A DNA stretch of 63,376 nucleotides, taken from positions 1 through 63,376 of the forward strand of contig NCSJ02000248.1 in the NCBI GenBank assembly GCA_002812745.2. Direction: 5' to 3'. The translations under genes were made by a program, and so were the position numbers. The stretch comes from Scytalidium lignicola. Taxonomy: Eukaryota; Ascomycota; Leotiomycetes. Under the pieces are notes generated by a model. The model saw nothing but the letters and a program-made list of their open reading frames with translations, did no database searches and was not told the origin of the DNA. This document shows positions 11,253-20,976 of this stretch, piece by piece (positions within the stretch are counted from its first letter, which is position 1; every line of letters begins with the position of its first letter).

Positions 11253-13034
11253 ATGCCTCGACCAAAGCGCACAAAAGTTGCGCCTTCCGCACCCGCACCG
11301 CGCATTCGAAAACCCGCAAAAACTGCCCCCATGCGCAGTGTAAAAACGAAGGCTCGAGAACCATCTTTTGACTCTTTATATGATGCGAGTGATAGAGGAG
11401 AACATGAGGTAGCACAGAAACGGCCTCTTAAGAAGGCCAATCAAATAGAACGTCGTGGGTTGGCAGCAGAAATGGGAAGTCAGGAACTAGACACCACACG
11501 TGTGCCGGCAGAGAGTAAACTAGGCGGAGAGACTACCCAAGGGCAATCGCCCAAGGAGGCCGTTGTGGATCCGATAGATGACGAGAGTTTGAGTTTGGGA
11601 AATCTTGACGCGTCCAGCAGCGATGTTGAAGTTGGCAGAAGGGAGAGGAACACACCTGGCATGGATAGCTCTTTAATGTCAATTGGGAATTTCAGAAGGA
11701 GACCTCGGCAGCCAAGTATACTTGGTCGTACAGGAAGAGGTAGATCTAGTAGTATCGACTCTGATATTGCTGAAGGAACTGGTCTTACGAGTGTTGGTCG
11801 CAAGAATACATCCGCCCTTGCTCTAGGTACTTTTAAACGCAGGCCCCGACAACCTAGTATTATGGGACGAGGTCCAGGGTCTGCTAGACCGAGTAGCGCT
11901 GGATTGGAATTATATTTATCTACACCCACAGTCTCGCGCGGAACATACGATATCGGTACGGTTGAAAGAGGACGGCGTCATGAGAGAGACGAAGGCACAA
12001 GGGGCAAGCGACGTAGGTCTGATTATGAGACTGAAGAGCGGGAGGACGATTTTAATCCAGAAGATGAGTCAACACCACTGAACTTATTGAAGACAATACC
12101 AGCTGCCACATCCTCAAATCCACGAAAACGAAAGCTATCAGATGTTCAAGTTCCAGGATCTAGCCCCTTCTCATCACCACCTAGCTCCCCGCCAGTGGAA
12201 GCACCTCCTCAAGATACCAGCCCTGTTGCAAGTGATGCTGGTGAGATAATATCCTCTCTGCAGCAATCACCTAGCGGAGAAACTCGAGCTGTGACGCCAG
12301 ATATTATGAGTGACACAATGGCCCCTCCTCTCAGTATTAGCTCTCAAGACAGCAGTCCAGTCCTCGCAAGAGCTCTTCAACAATTGCGGCCTCGAATGCG
12401 AAACCAGCCACGTGCAAGGACTCCCACACGACCATTTGAAGGTTCACCTCCATCTTCTCCGCCTTCTCTTACTCACTCCCCGAATCTACCAACTTTAAGG
12501 CNTCCTAGACCTAGGACAAAAACTCCTCCACCTCCGCCATCAAGATTACCAACAGCCCAGCTTCAGTCCTTCCTTCCACGAAGACGTCAAAGGGATGTTC
12601 ATGATCCTTTTGACATTGTTAGTTCGGACGAGGAGTCCGACCTTGCATCTGATGAAGATGAGTTGACCCATTTACCTGTCCACGTGTCCAATCGGAACCA
12701 AAGAAATGCGTCCCGAACAACAGTAATGAAGAGAACTATCGCCAAGGCGAATCCACGAGCCAAGCTAAAGTCTATGCCCGCCTCTACGAAAAAGACGTAC
12801 GAACCACGAGGAAATCCGACTTCGGATAAAGAGAATGAGGAGGTTGATCTGAATGATAGCCTCATGCCAAGCAGGGAGGATGAGTTTGAGGAAACGGAGA
12901 ATAGTCAGGAGTTAGAGGAAAGAGTCGGAAAAGAACTGAAGAAAGCTGCGCGCAAATTCGCAGAGGTTGATAAGTGGGAACTTGATTTCGAGGAGCACAC
13001 CGCGAGTAGCAGTTCACCAAGAGGGGGCAGATGA
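11253..13034 (+). CDS. Conserved-looking disordered protein, function unknown
   Basis: A single open frame encodes 593 residues starting MPRPKRTKV. I do not recognise a domain. The protein is rich in Ser, Pro, Arg and Glu and looks mostly disordered, with nuclear-localisation-like basic clusters (GKRRRSDYE, NPRKRKLSD). A motif occurs twice: IGNFRRRPRQPSILGR (about residue 147) and LGTFKRRPRQPSIMGR (about 192). Several SSPPSSPP-type runs follow, which could be proline-directed phosphorylation sites. The C-terminus has a charged predicted helix (VGKELKKAARKFAEVDKWEL) that looks structured. A nuclear or chromosome role is only a guess. An N at 12502 falls in the coding region; unlike others in the window it keeps frame and stands for an undetermined base. 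Confidence 0.8.
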   Translation: MPRPKRTKVAPSAPAPRIRKPAKTAPMRSVKTKAREPSFDSLYDASDRGEHEVAQKRPLKKANQIERRGLAAEMGSQELDTTRVPAESKLGGETTQGQSPKEAVVDPIDDESLSLGNLDASSSDVEVGRRERNTPGMDSSLMSIGNFRRRPRQPSILGRTGRGRSSSIDSDIAEGTGLTSVGRKNTSALALGTFKRRPRQPSIMGRGPGSARPSSAGLELYLSTPTVSRGTYDIGTVERGRRHERDEGTRGKRRRSDYETEEREDDFNPEDESTPLNLLKTIPAATSSNPRKRKLSDVQVPGSSPFSSPPSSPPVEAPPQDTSPVASDAGEIISSLQQSPSGETRAVTPDIMSDTMAPPLSISSQDSSPVLARALQQLRPRMRNQPRARTPTRPFEGSPPSSPPSLTHSPNLPTLRXPRPRTKTPPPPPSRLPTAQLQSFLPRRRQRDVHDPFDIVSSDEESDLASDEDELTHLPVHVSNRNQRNASRTTVMKRTIAKANPRAKLKSMPASTKKTYEPRGNPTSDKENEEVDLNDSLMPSREDEFEETENSQELEERVGKELKKAARKFAEVDKWELDFEEHTASSSSPRGGR

Positions 13035-13427
13035 TTGGTTTTATGATGGAGTTTTTATGGAACTTTCGGGTTTGCTTTGAACTATATCGAAGTCTACAGT
13101 AAAGACGTAGCTGTGATTTTCAATGATTGTCTTTATGGAGTTGGGTGTGGTGTCTTGGGATAACGGTCATGTTGGGATACTGCATCGGAATACCAGGTTA
13201 TATTTAGCATACTGCTTCTACTGCTGGCTCCTTACTCAGTCAGTCCTCATGTCTCATGTTGTCTGTTAGCTCAGAACAGACACTAAACTGAATCAAATTG
13301 GGGTGACCCAACGCGGTCATCACACTCTAAACTGTCTCCCATTCTTTACNTTTTAGTCTATGCATGGTATCCAATTTCCAATTTTAAACGCCCCCTTTCA
13401 CCTAAACACCACTAATGCAAAACACTT
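13035..13427. other. Convergent spacer
   Basis: 3' flanks of the unknown protein gene and of the glutamate 5-kinase gene. It includes an N at 13350 beside a short T run. No other feature is seen. Confidence 0.5.
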
Positions 13428-14984
13428 TCACATTCGATCTAAACTTGGCGTAGTAGGACGACTCTCCCGCGTAAAGAAACTGATGTTCTCCCTTAACGCC
13501 ACATACTCGCTATCCGCATATCCTAATAGTCCTTGAATTTCAGAACTCTTTTCTCCTTTAATGCAAGAGATCTGAGTAGAGCTGTAGTTGACTAAAGCTC
13601 TCCCTACCTCTATTCCTTGATCCTCCCATGACGTTGCTCCTTCTCCAGAGGGTTGCGCATTCCTGTCTACTACTACAAGACGAACAGCTTCGTGCTGTCC
13701 AAATGTGCCGTCTACATCAACCACACCTACGGGAAGGAGGCCTGCTTTGTTGAGTAAGGCTTTGTGAGCACCTGCATCGATATACAACGTGCCATGTGCT
13801 GCAAGGCCATGAAGTAGCCAGAAATAACGGTCACGAATTGGGTGCGAAGAGGCAATAAAGCGAGTATGCAATGGCGCTTTCAAAACCACTTCCGTACTGA
13901 GTAATGCCATGGATCGTGACATAGCTTCCTCAGCAGATCCTGATATCGAGTTCGCTTTGCTAGAGGTTGGAGTCCCAGTCCCGGATCGAGGGGTTCCAAT
14001 CTTCTTAGATTGAAGGTATCGAACAATGCTTACAATATTGCCCGGGTTAGATGACCGGGTAATGACAGTGGTCACACCAGCTGCAGTCGCCAATCTAGCA
14101 GCTACTATCTTAGTAGACATGCCACCTGTACCTAGATTTGAACCTGCGCTAGAGACTTGATAATATTAGTAATTTGATCAAATGGATATGCAAATGTCAC
14201 ATACCATCTGCTTGCAATGCGTTCAAGTCTTCAACTACTTCGATCGGTTGAGCATCAGCATGAATTCTGGGGTTCTTTGTATATAGGCAGTCAACATCCG
14301 TCATCAGAAAGAGATAATCTGCATGAACCATTGCTGCAGTGATTGCTGAAAGTGTATCATTGTCTCCAAATTTAATTTCCGAGACTGCAATGGTGTCATT
14401 TTCGTTGACAATGGGAACCACCCCCATCTCAAGAAGCTCAGATAACGTATTTTGGGCATTAAGATATTGAGTACGCTTTGAATATTAGTATATTATTTAC
14501 CTCAAGTCTAAGTTCCCTTTCGACTTACATCAGCAATATCACCTCTTGTGAGCAGGATCTGAGCAATAGGTTGCTTGGATTGAGCGAAAAGGAAATCCCA
14601 GAGACTTATAAGTTTACATTGACCTATAGCAGCTAAAGCCTAGAAAAATAGATTTAATATATGTTCTTTTTTGTAAATGTAATATGATTAAGAGAATAAT
14701 ATACCTGTAATGCTCGCAAGTGTTTGGGCCTCTTGTCTATATCCATCCGTTGTAGCCCAACTCCGATGGCCCCAGAAGACACTATAATCACTTTATGGCC
14801 ATCTTCACGAAGTTGCACTGCGGTCTGAACAATAAGACTGAGAGTTGATAAGAGAGGCTTATGAGTGTTCTCATCTACAATTGAACTTGTTCCTGGAAAC
14901 ATATTAAGACGAGACGCCTCGAAAAAAATGAGAGAATAATATACCGAGCTTTATTACAATAGTTAGCGGTTTGGGAGCTTTCAT
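13428..14984 (-). CDS. PRO1: Glutamate 5-kinase (gamma-glutamyl kinase)
   Basis: Five exons (14945-14984, 14705-14892, 14529-14639, 14205-14475, 13428-14155) give 445 residues. It catalyses ATP-dependent phosphorylation of glutamate, the first step of proline synthesis, in the cytosol. The kinase domain is recognised from [66 protein letters not shown] and [15 protein letters not shown]. The C-terminal part (about residues 325-430) corresponds to the PUA domain seen in many enzymes of this family ([17 protein letters not shown]). Proline feedback is known for the family. Exon 1 is only 40 nt and is confirmed by restoring the phosphate-binding strand. Confidence 0.95.
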
Positions 14985-15278
14985 TTTGATTTAATAAATT
15001 CTGGAGAGAAGAACATTTCCCTCCAGGAATTTCGATTTCACGCTCCTTTGAATTACTGAAGTTGTAGGGGTATGGCACTACCCAGAAATTTAGTACTCTA
15101 TCGGTCTATGTGCGAAATCGGTGCGGCAGAATAATGCACCTTGTGACCGGAAACAGTCACCGCTTTCCTCAATCAACAAAATATCAACAACTTCAACTGG
15201 GCGCCCTGCCAGCGACATAATAAGACATTTTGCGCCTTTCCCGCCCTAGGATTGATCAGAATAGTCAATTCCTTCAAG
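14985..15278. promoter_or_regulatory. Bidirectional promoter PRO1/ATP23
   Basis: 294 bp separate the divergent start codons of PRO1 and ATP23, so the control regions must overlap. No obvious TATA box. A GTGACCGG...CGGAAACAG stretch and a GGGCGCCC palindrome (about 15190-15210) are possible sites, unassigned. Confidence 0.5.
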
Positions 15279-16064
15279 ATGGCCGATGAGTCTGCCGCCG
15301 GTCCGTCTCAAGCTCCCAAACCGACGAACGAACCTTCGAATACTGGCTACGACCCAACGGCGAAATGGAGGAATTACTTCAACATCTTGACAGGGCAGAT
15401 GACAGATGAAGGCAAGGAACAATTTCGAGAAGACGCATATATTAGAAACGAAGCGCGAGACTGCGCACGTTGTGAGGAATGGCGGGATTACCTATTCAAA
15501 TACTCCCCTATAATACGATTTCTGAACCAAAATATCACGGATTTAAATGGAGAGTTGAACGAAAAGAATGTAAGGTGTAGGAGATGTCCTACGAGAATTG
15601 ATGAGAATGGAAGGAGGGTTAGACAAGGAGGGGGTTTCAGTCCGGATCATGGGATCCAAATTTGTGCGAATGAGATGCGGAGTCAGGGCCACTTAGAAGA
15701 TACGTTGGCGCATGAGATGGTTCATGCTTGGGATCATTTAAGATTTAAAGTCGATTGGGCAGATTTAAGACATGCAGCGTGTACAGAAGTAAGGTTACTG
15801 GCCCTGTGAAGGAGACAGTACTAACCTGAAGGTTAGATTCGAGCATCGAGTTTAAGTGGAGAATGCAGATGGACCCGAGAGTTTTTCACAAGGAATAATT
15901 GGACGGTAACACAGCAGCAACAAAATTGTGTTCGAGCCCGGGCAGTGAGATCAGTTATGAACAGGCCTTCCTGTAAGGATGATGTGCAAGCTGTTAAGGT
16001 AGTGAACGAGGTTTGGGATTCATGCTATAATGATACGCGGCCCTTCGACGAAATTTATAAATAA
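15279..16064 (+). CDS. ATP23: Mitochondrial inner membrane metalloprotease Atp23
   Basis: Exons 15279-15788 and 15837-16064 give 245 residues. The zinc-protease motif HEMVHAWDH is present, as are the family's cysteine-rich blocks ([60 protein letters not shown]). In yeast Atp23 lies in the intermembrane space, matures the Atp6 precursor of ATP synthase and assists its assembly. The many cysteines fit Mia40-type oxidative import. The intron is 48 bp with a TACTAAC branch site, and splicing it is required to reach the C-terminal twin-cysteine region. Confidence 0.95.
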
Positions 16065-16244
16065 TGGATGGAATGATTCCTCTTACATGTATACTACAGC
16101 TGTAATTAGATGGTTCTTTCAAGGTTATCTTGGCTAGCATAGGCGTATAGGAATACAGTGACCTCTCCAACTCCAAATTAGCAAACAAATGTACCTATAA
16201 AACTCCTATATCCGTGCCCAACTCCGTCCCATGATGCTCATTTC

Positions 16245-17606
16245 TTATTCATCGTGATTCTCGGGTGATGGTTTGCTACCTGTTGACTTAGAATCCCTCT
16301 GAAAAGCACGTTCTCCTTTGATGCAGTGCTTGACAATCCAGGGATGTTTTTGGACCTGCTCGAGAGGGATTCGCTTTTCAGGATCTAAGACGAGTAACTT
16401 TGAGACGTTAGTATACAGTTTCTGCTGAAGTTGAAAGTGAATGCTTACCTTTTTGATTAAATCTTTTGCTTCCGGACTCACGAAAGGTGGCACAGTCATT
16501 TCACCTCTTGCTATCCTTCTCTGTGTCATTACTGGTGTATCCTCAAATGGTGCTTCCCCAACCAAAAACTCATATGTCAAGACGCCCAAACTCCACAAGT
16601 CAACCTTCTCATTATAATAATTATCTTGACTGCCAGGCTTAATCATCTCTGGTGGTAAGTAGTCAAGAGTTCCACACATTGTGTTTCTTCTGTTGTTTGG
16701 GGCGTGAACACTCCATCCAAAATCCGAAATCTTTATTTCTCCATGAATTCCAACAAGAATATTTTCAGGCTTGATGTCTCGATGCATTACATGCTTCTTA
16801 TGCAAGTATTTCAATGCCGCTGCCATCTGAGCAATATACTGGGCAGCCTTCCACTCCGGAAACCTGTTTTCTCGCCGGAGGTGTTTGTACAATTCTCCTT
16901 TTCCAGCAAATTCTAGAATTAAGAACACTCTCTTAGTGTCATGGAAATGCCCAAAAAGTTGAAGAATATTCGGATGTCTTAAGTTGCTTTGGATTTCAAT
17001 TTCCCTTCTTACTTGCTTCTCGACTTTGCCTTGTTGCAGCTCATGTTTGTGGAGAACCTTCAGGGCACAAACGAATCCGGAACTTCGTTCTCTTGCTAGG
17101 TAGACACGACCAAACTTGCCCTTTCCAAGCGGTCTTCCAATTTCAAACATACCGAGGTGAAATTGTTTTGGGGATGAAGGTTGCTCATAAATTAGATTTG
17201 ATTTCCGCTCAGTTCTGACTAGCTCATCTGACCCCCGTGACGAGCTAGATGGTAGAGCTTTCCTTGGAGGTGAGCCAGGTCCTGCTGGCATATTTGACCC
17301 CCGCCATTGTGCAGCCTGTGAAGGAACTGTAACAGTGGTTACCGTGCTGGTGTTCTGGTTTTGGAGCGCCATTTTGAGAAGATTAGACCGGCTAGAACCC
17401 TGCGGTAATTGAGAATTTTGGGAGATTGTCGATGACGATAACATCTAGGAACATAATAAGTATCTAGACATATATCCATAGGAGAGAATATTTAGTGCGA
17501 ATCTATCTACCTTTGATTTTTGATGCATCTTGCTCCCATCGCCTAGGTCATTTTCATCGTTCACTGACAATTGCTCAAAGCGAGATTCGAGTACTCGTGT
17601 CGCCAT
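16245..17606 (-). CDS. IPL1: Aurora-type serine/threonine kinase (Ipl1/Ark1)
   Basis: Exons 17511-17606, 16449-17444 and 16245-16397 give 414 residues. The kinase domain begins near residue 130 with [18 protein letters not shown], then Lys in [18 protein letters not shown] and the activation loop [15 protein letters not shown], an Aurora hallmark. The short N-terminal tail is Ser/Pro-rich. Aurora kinase is the catalytic subunit of the chromosomal passenger complex, correcting kinetochore attachment and acting in cytokinesis. The last intron (16398-16448) is 51 bp, has a TACTAAC branch site and contains no in-frame stop, so reading through it gives a plausible but wrong protein with 17 extra residues before LLVLDPEKR. 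Confidence 0.96.
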
Positions 17607-18638
17607 TGTTGGGGGGGTGATGCAACTATCAGTGAACTTGAAACTACCTTCGATAAATATGGGTTATTGTTTTTGCTGCTAGTTAGTATGAAGTTTAAAA
17701 GATGAGGTTCTTCAAGTTCTAGATGAGGTGACAACAACACGGGCGCTAGTAGTTGGCAGGGCAACCCAACCCCAACATTCCCCTCCTCCACCCATTGATC
17801 CGCAGCACCCTTGTTATTTGCCAGAATTCTAAGGCCTTTAAACATGAAACCACAATCAAGAGTCAAAAGTGGTCTTAGACTTTTGACCTCCTAGTTTACT
17901 ATGAAATTTGCTCAAGTTTACGTTAAGGCGCTAATTATTTGACATCAGAGGTGCCTTATAATTACAGCAGCTTTTTAAGCTGTTAATGTCCTGTAACTAT
18001 AAAGTATTTCAGGCATTTCACTCACTGAAAGGCTTATAACATCTAATAGCACGCATAAAACTAGAGTTTTAGTGAAGTCTGGTAACTTTTTACCATAACC
18101 TCCGTAGTTAGCTAAATACTAAGGTTAGAAGATCGTAAAGGGTAGTTACCTGTAAGTATAGTGATTATCCCCTCGAGCGCCAGGTTTACCAGCTCGTTAG
18201 GCCAAAATTATATACAAGGTTATCATCCACTCATAGTCTTCTCTTAGCCCATTGCAGCCATAGTTCTAGGGCAACAACGCTAAAAGTGGCCTCAAAGTGG
18301 CCTCTGACGTCCGAGGGGATATGCTGTAACATATTATTTATAACGATTACAGTGGTTGTACAGCACTACAAGGTATGTGAGATTAGTGAGGTAGCCTGTA
18401 ATTTCCAGCACTACGGAGTAAATTTCATCATGTTTCAAGCCTTAAAATTCTGGCAAATAACAGGAGGTGTGCTGCGGATCAAGAACCTGCATTCTGTTTG
18501 TAGCTTCGGAAGCGTCATATGAGGGGGGAAATTCACGGCGCAAAAATCTCCACCCGCGTCAACACGAGGTGAAAGTGCTTAAACTAACCTCGGTTTGATA
18601 TTCACGTTCTAGATCTATATTTAACGCCGTTTACAATC
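17607..18638. other. Divergent intergenic region
   Basis: About 1 kb, AT-rich in the middle, between the start codons of the Aurora kinase and TIP41 genes. A short direct repeat AAGTGGCCTC occurs twice around 18283-18302, and a TACGGAGTA motif lies at about 18413. No gene seen. Confidence 0.45.
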
Positions 18639-19585
18639 ATGTCGTTCAATGGCGCGATCAACGAGTCGTACCCCACGCCTGCTGCTAAAGATGTAGCTAC
18701 CAACTCATATACCCGGAAGGGCTTCAAGATTAGTGCGCGGAAGCTTCCTATTTCAAAGTCGGACGAAATTGATGATATGTCAAAGAAACTCGGTATACCT
18801 GTCCCGGAAATGATATTTGGCGACAATATTGTAGCGATTGAGCATCTAAGTAGCGGCTGGAGGCTAGAGTTCAATGCGTTTGACGCTCTAGATCGCGTGG
18901 ATAAAACGGACAAGAATATGCTGCAGGTTGCTTACTCAAAAGAATGGTCAAGTAGCAGGTATTGTAATATATATGTAACGAGCTTCGTGTGGTTTTAACA
19001 GCTTCCAGAGAGAAGACTCACGAGGGTATTAAAGAGATCATTCGGCCATTTGACTGGTCTTACACTACGGATTATAAGGGAACCATAACAAACGGCAAAT
19101 CATTTGTCAACGACGAGAGTGAACCTATCCCAGTTGCTCTTCTAAAGCGACCAGATCCCATCCTTTTCTTCGAGGAAGTTGTTCTGTATGAAAGTGAATT
19201 GGATGATAATGGCGTGTCTGTCCTCTCCTGCAAACTCCGTGTCATGCCAGATCGTATGCTGCTCCTCTGCAGACTCTTCATGCGACTCGACAATGTCATT
19301 ATGAGAATAAGAGATACGAGGATATATATTGACTTCGATACGCAGAGGGTGACCAGGGATTACACGGAAAAGGAGGCTCTGTTCAATCAGATTAAACAGG
19401 CATGTTCAAATTCAGATTACTGTTGACGGGGTAAACGAAGTAGTTTCATAGCTGACTGATAATAGGATCTGCTCCATTCCGGCATGCTACCTGATAATCT
19501 GATAATGGCGATGCGAGATCCTAATCAAATCACCCATCTTATTCCAGAGGTTACCCATAAATTGGAGAGTGTAACGCTTTCTTGA
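18639..19585 (+). CDS. TIP41: TIP41-like PP2A regulatory protein
   Basis: Exons 18639-18958, 19009-19399 and 19466-19585 give 276 residues. Family blocks include FGDNIVAIEH, REKTHEGIKEIIRPFDWSY, TTDYKGTITNGKSF, PILFFEEVVLYESELDDNG, VMPDRMLLLCRLFMRLDNV and the C-terminal LLHSGMLPDNL. Tip41 binds type 2A phosphatases and, in yeast, Tap42, acting in TOR signalling in the cytoplasm. The first junction uses the second AG (GCTTCCAG) so that the join reads EWSSSREKTHEG. The second intron starts with GC (CAG|GCATGT): no GT donor in the right phase exists, and the join restores IKQDLLHSG. Confidence 0.95.
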
Positions 19586-20976
19586 GAGCTTCACGATTAT
19601 GTTGACGTCTTATGGGATATTGCATTGGAGTTCGGTTGTATTATTGTATTTCTGGGACGAAGATTGTTTTCAGTCATAAGTAGAGTCATAGTTGGGCACG
19701 GCTTGGAATTGGCATATGGATTTGACACGAGAGGCTATGTCGGGATTTCCTTAGATATGGAAAGGGGTTTTAGTCGGGACGACAGAATTGCAGGCAATCT
19801 TAGCACAGCATTGCTAGAAGGGAAATTTTAGGAGGAACATGGTCATGGTGTTGTTCCGTCTGAAAGATTTGATACAAGGGTAGTAAGCTCAAGCAAACCC
19901 CCATTGGATCTACTGATATGGACGATAATGGACGAACCAACTTAACTATTGCCATGTATCAGTAACACTGGGAATGGACTTCGATATCGAAGCCAGCCGC
20001 AATGGAGGAAGCAGAGAGTCGCAGGGTTCCCAGATAGAGACAGAATTACAAATTATCTTCCTGCAAGCTGCGGCAAACATTGCATTTTCCTTTCCCCGCC
20101 GGCCGCCGTGTGCCCCTACTCGCCCGTCGTGTGATAACCTCGTCCAGGACTTGATGCATGCTAGATCACTGCCGGTACGGCATCCTAACAACAACCCGAT
20201 TTGCCTGTGTTCACGGCGCCAGTGAACGACACGTGTTATGCAGGCGTTGTTTGGCACTTCTGCAGGAAGGCGCTCAATAGGAACGCGGTCCAAGTCGGCG
20301 ACCCAAAGGCACTCGTCACTGCATAAGATATATCCGAGCTGCCATGCACGCATCCGTCAGGTTTGCCATGGGAAGTGCTCGCGGAACCCCTCATTCTCAG
20401 CTGATTCTAGAGCTTTCCCCAGCTTTCCCAGCGCCTGCGACGGTCTGGGTTCTTGCTTCTGCCGGCAGGGATCAAGATCAGATGGATGTATTATGTCTTA
20501 GGTCTGGCGCGCGGGGTTTGTTCCTGGTGGTTTGGCGGGTCGGGAGGGTCGTATTGGCGCCTGGCATATGAGGCCCCCAATGCACCTTTCGTGGTTCAAC
20601 CGTCCAGGGGCTCAGATGGGCATTTATGGGATGGGGTTCTTGTTATCGACGAGGATAAAGACCCGCGTTTGTATGGATACGCGCTGCTTCTTCCCATTCT
20701 CAACTGGTGGTGCCAAAGGTATGCATCGCATCTGCACTCTGCACAGTTTACACCGCTATCCACTGTCGTGAGAACGGGAAAAGGAAGAAAGGCTGGCCTA
20801 GAAGCACAGCACATCCAAAGTCGAAAAGTTATCGTCTTTCTTCCTCTGATTACCAACAAGGTGTTGTCGCCTTGCTCGAAAGAGAGAAAAAATTCCCGAT
20901 TTGCCTCTTGCCATTCGATGACGCTGACAGCCTAGGGCATTAGCTAGAGCTGCCTGCTATTTCTTCAACGTGGTCA
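19586..20976. other. Intergenic region without a recognised gene
   Basis: About 1.4 kb. Overlapping open frames occur on both strands (largest 20453-20935 plus and 19946-20353 minus), but none shows a domain or a sensible composition. GC content rises from about 19990 to 20650. The right part is likely the promoter and leader of STE23. Confidence 0.45.

Noticed and set aside
12502..12502. Frameshift at the N in the disordered protein gene
   Set aside because: Composition and frame are continuous when the N is counted as a base, so no break is inferred.
19946..20935. Open frames of 135-160 codons as genes
   Set aside because: They overlap on both strands, have no recognisable domain or splice structure, and lie in a GC-richer spacer where long chance frames are expected.
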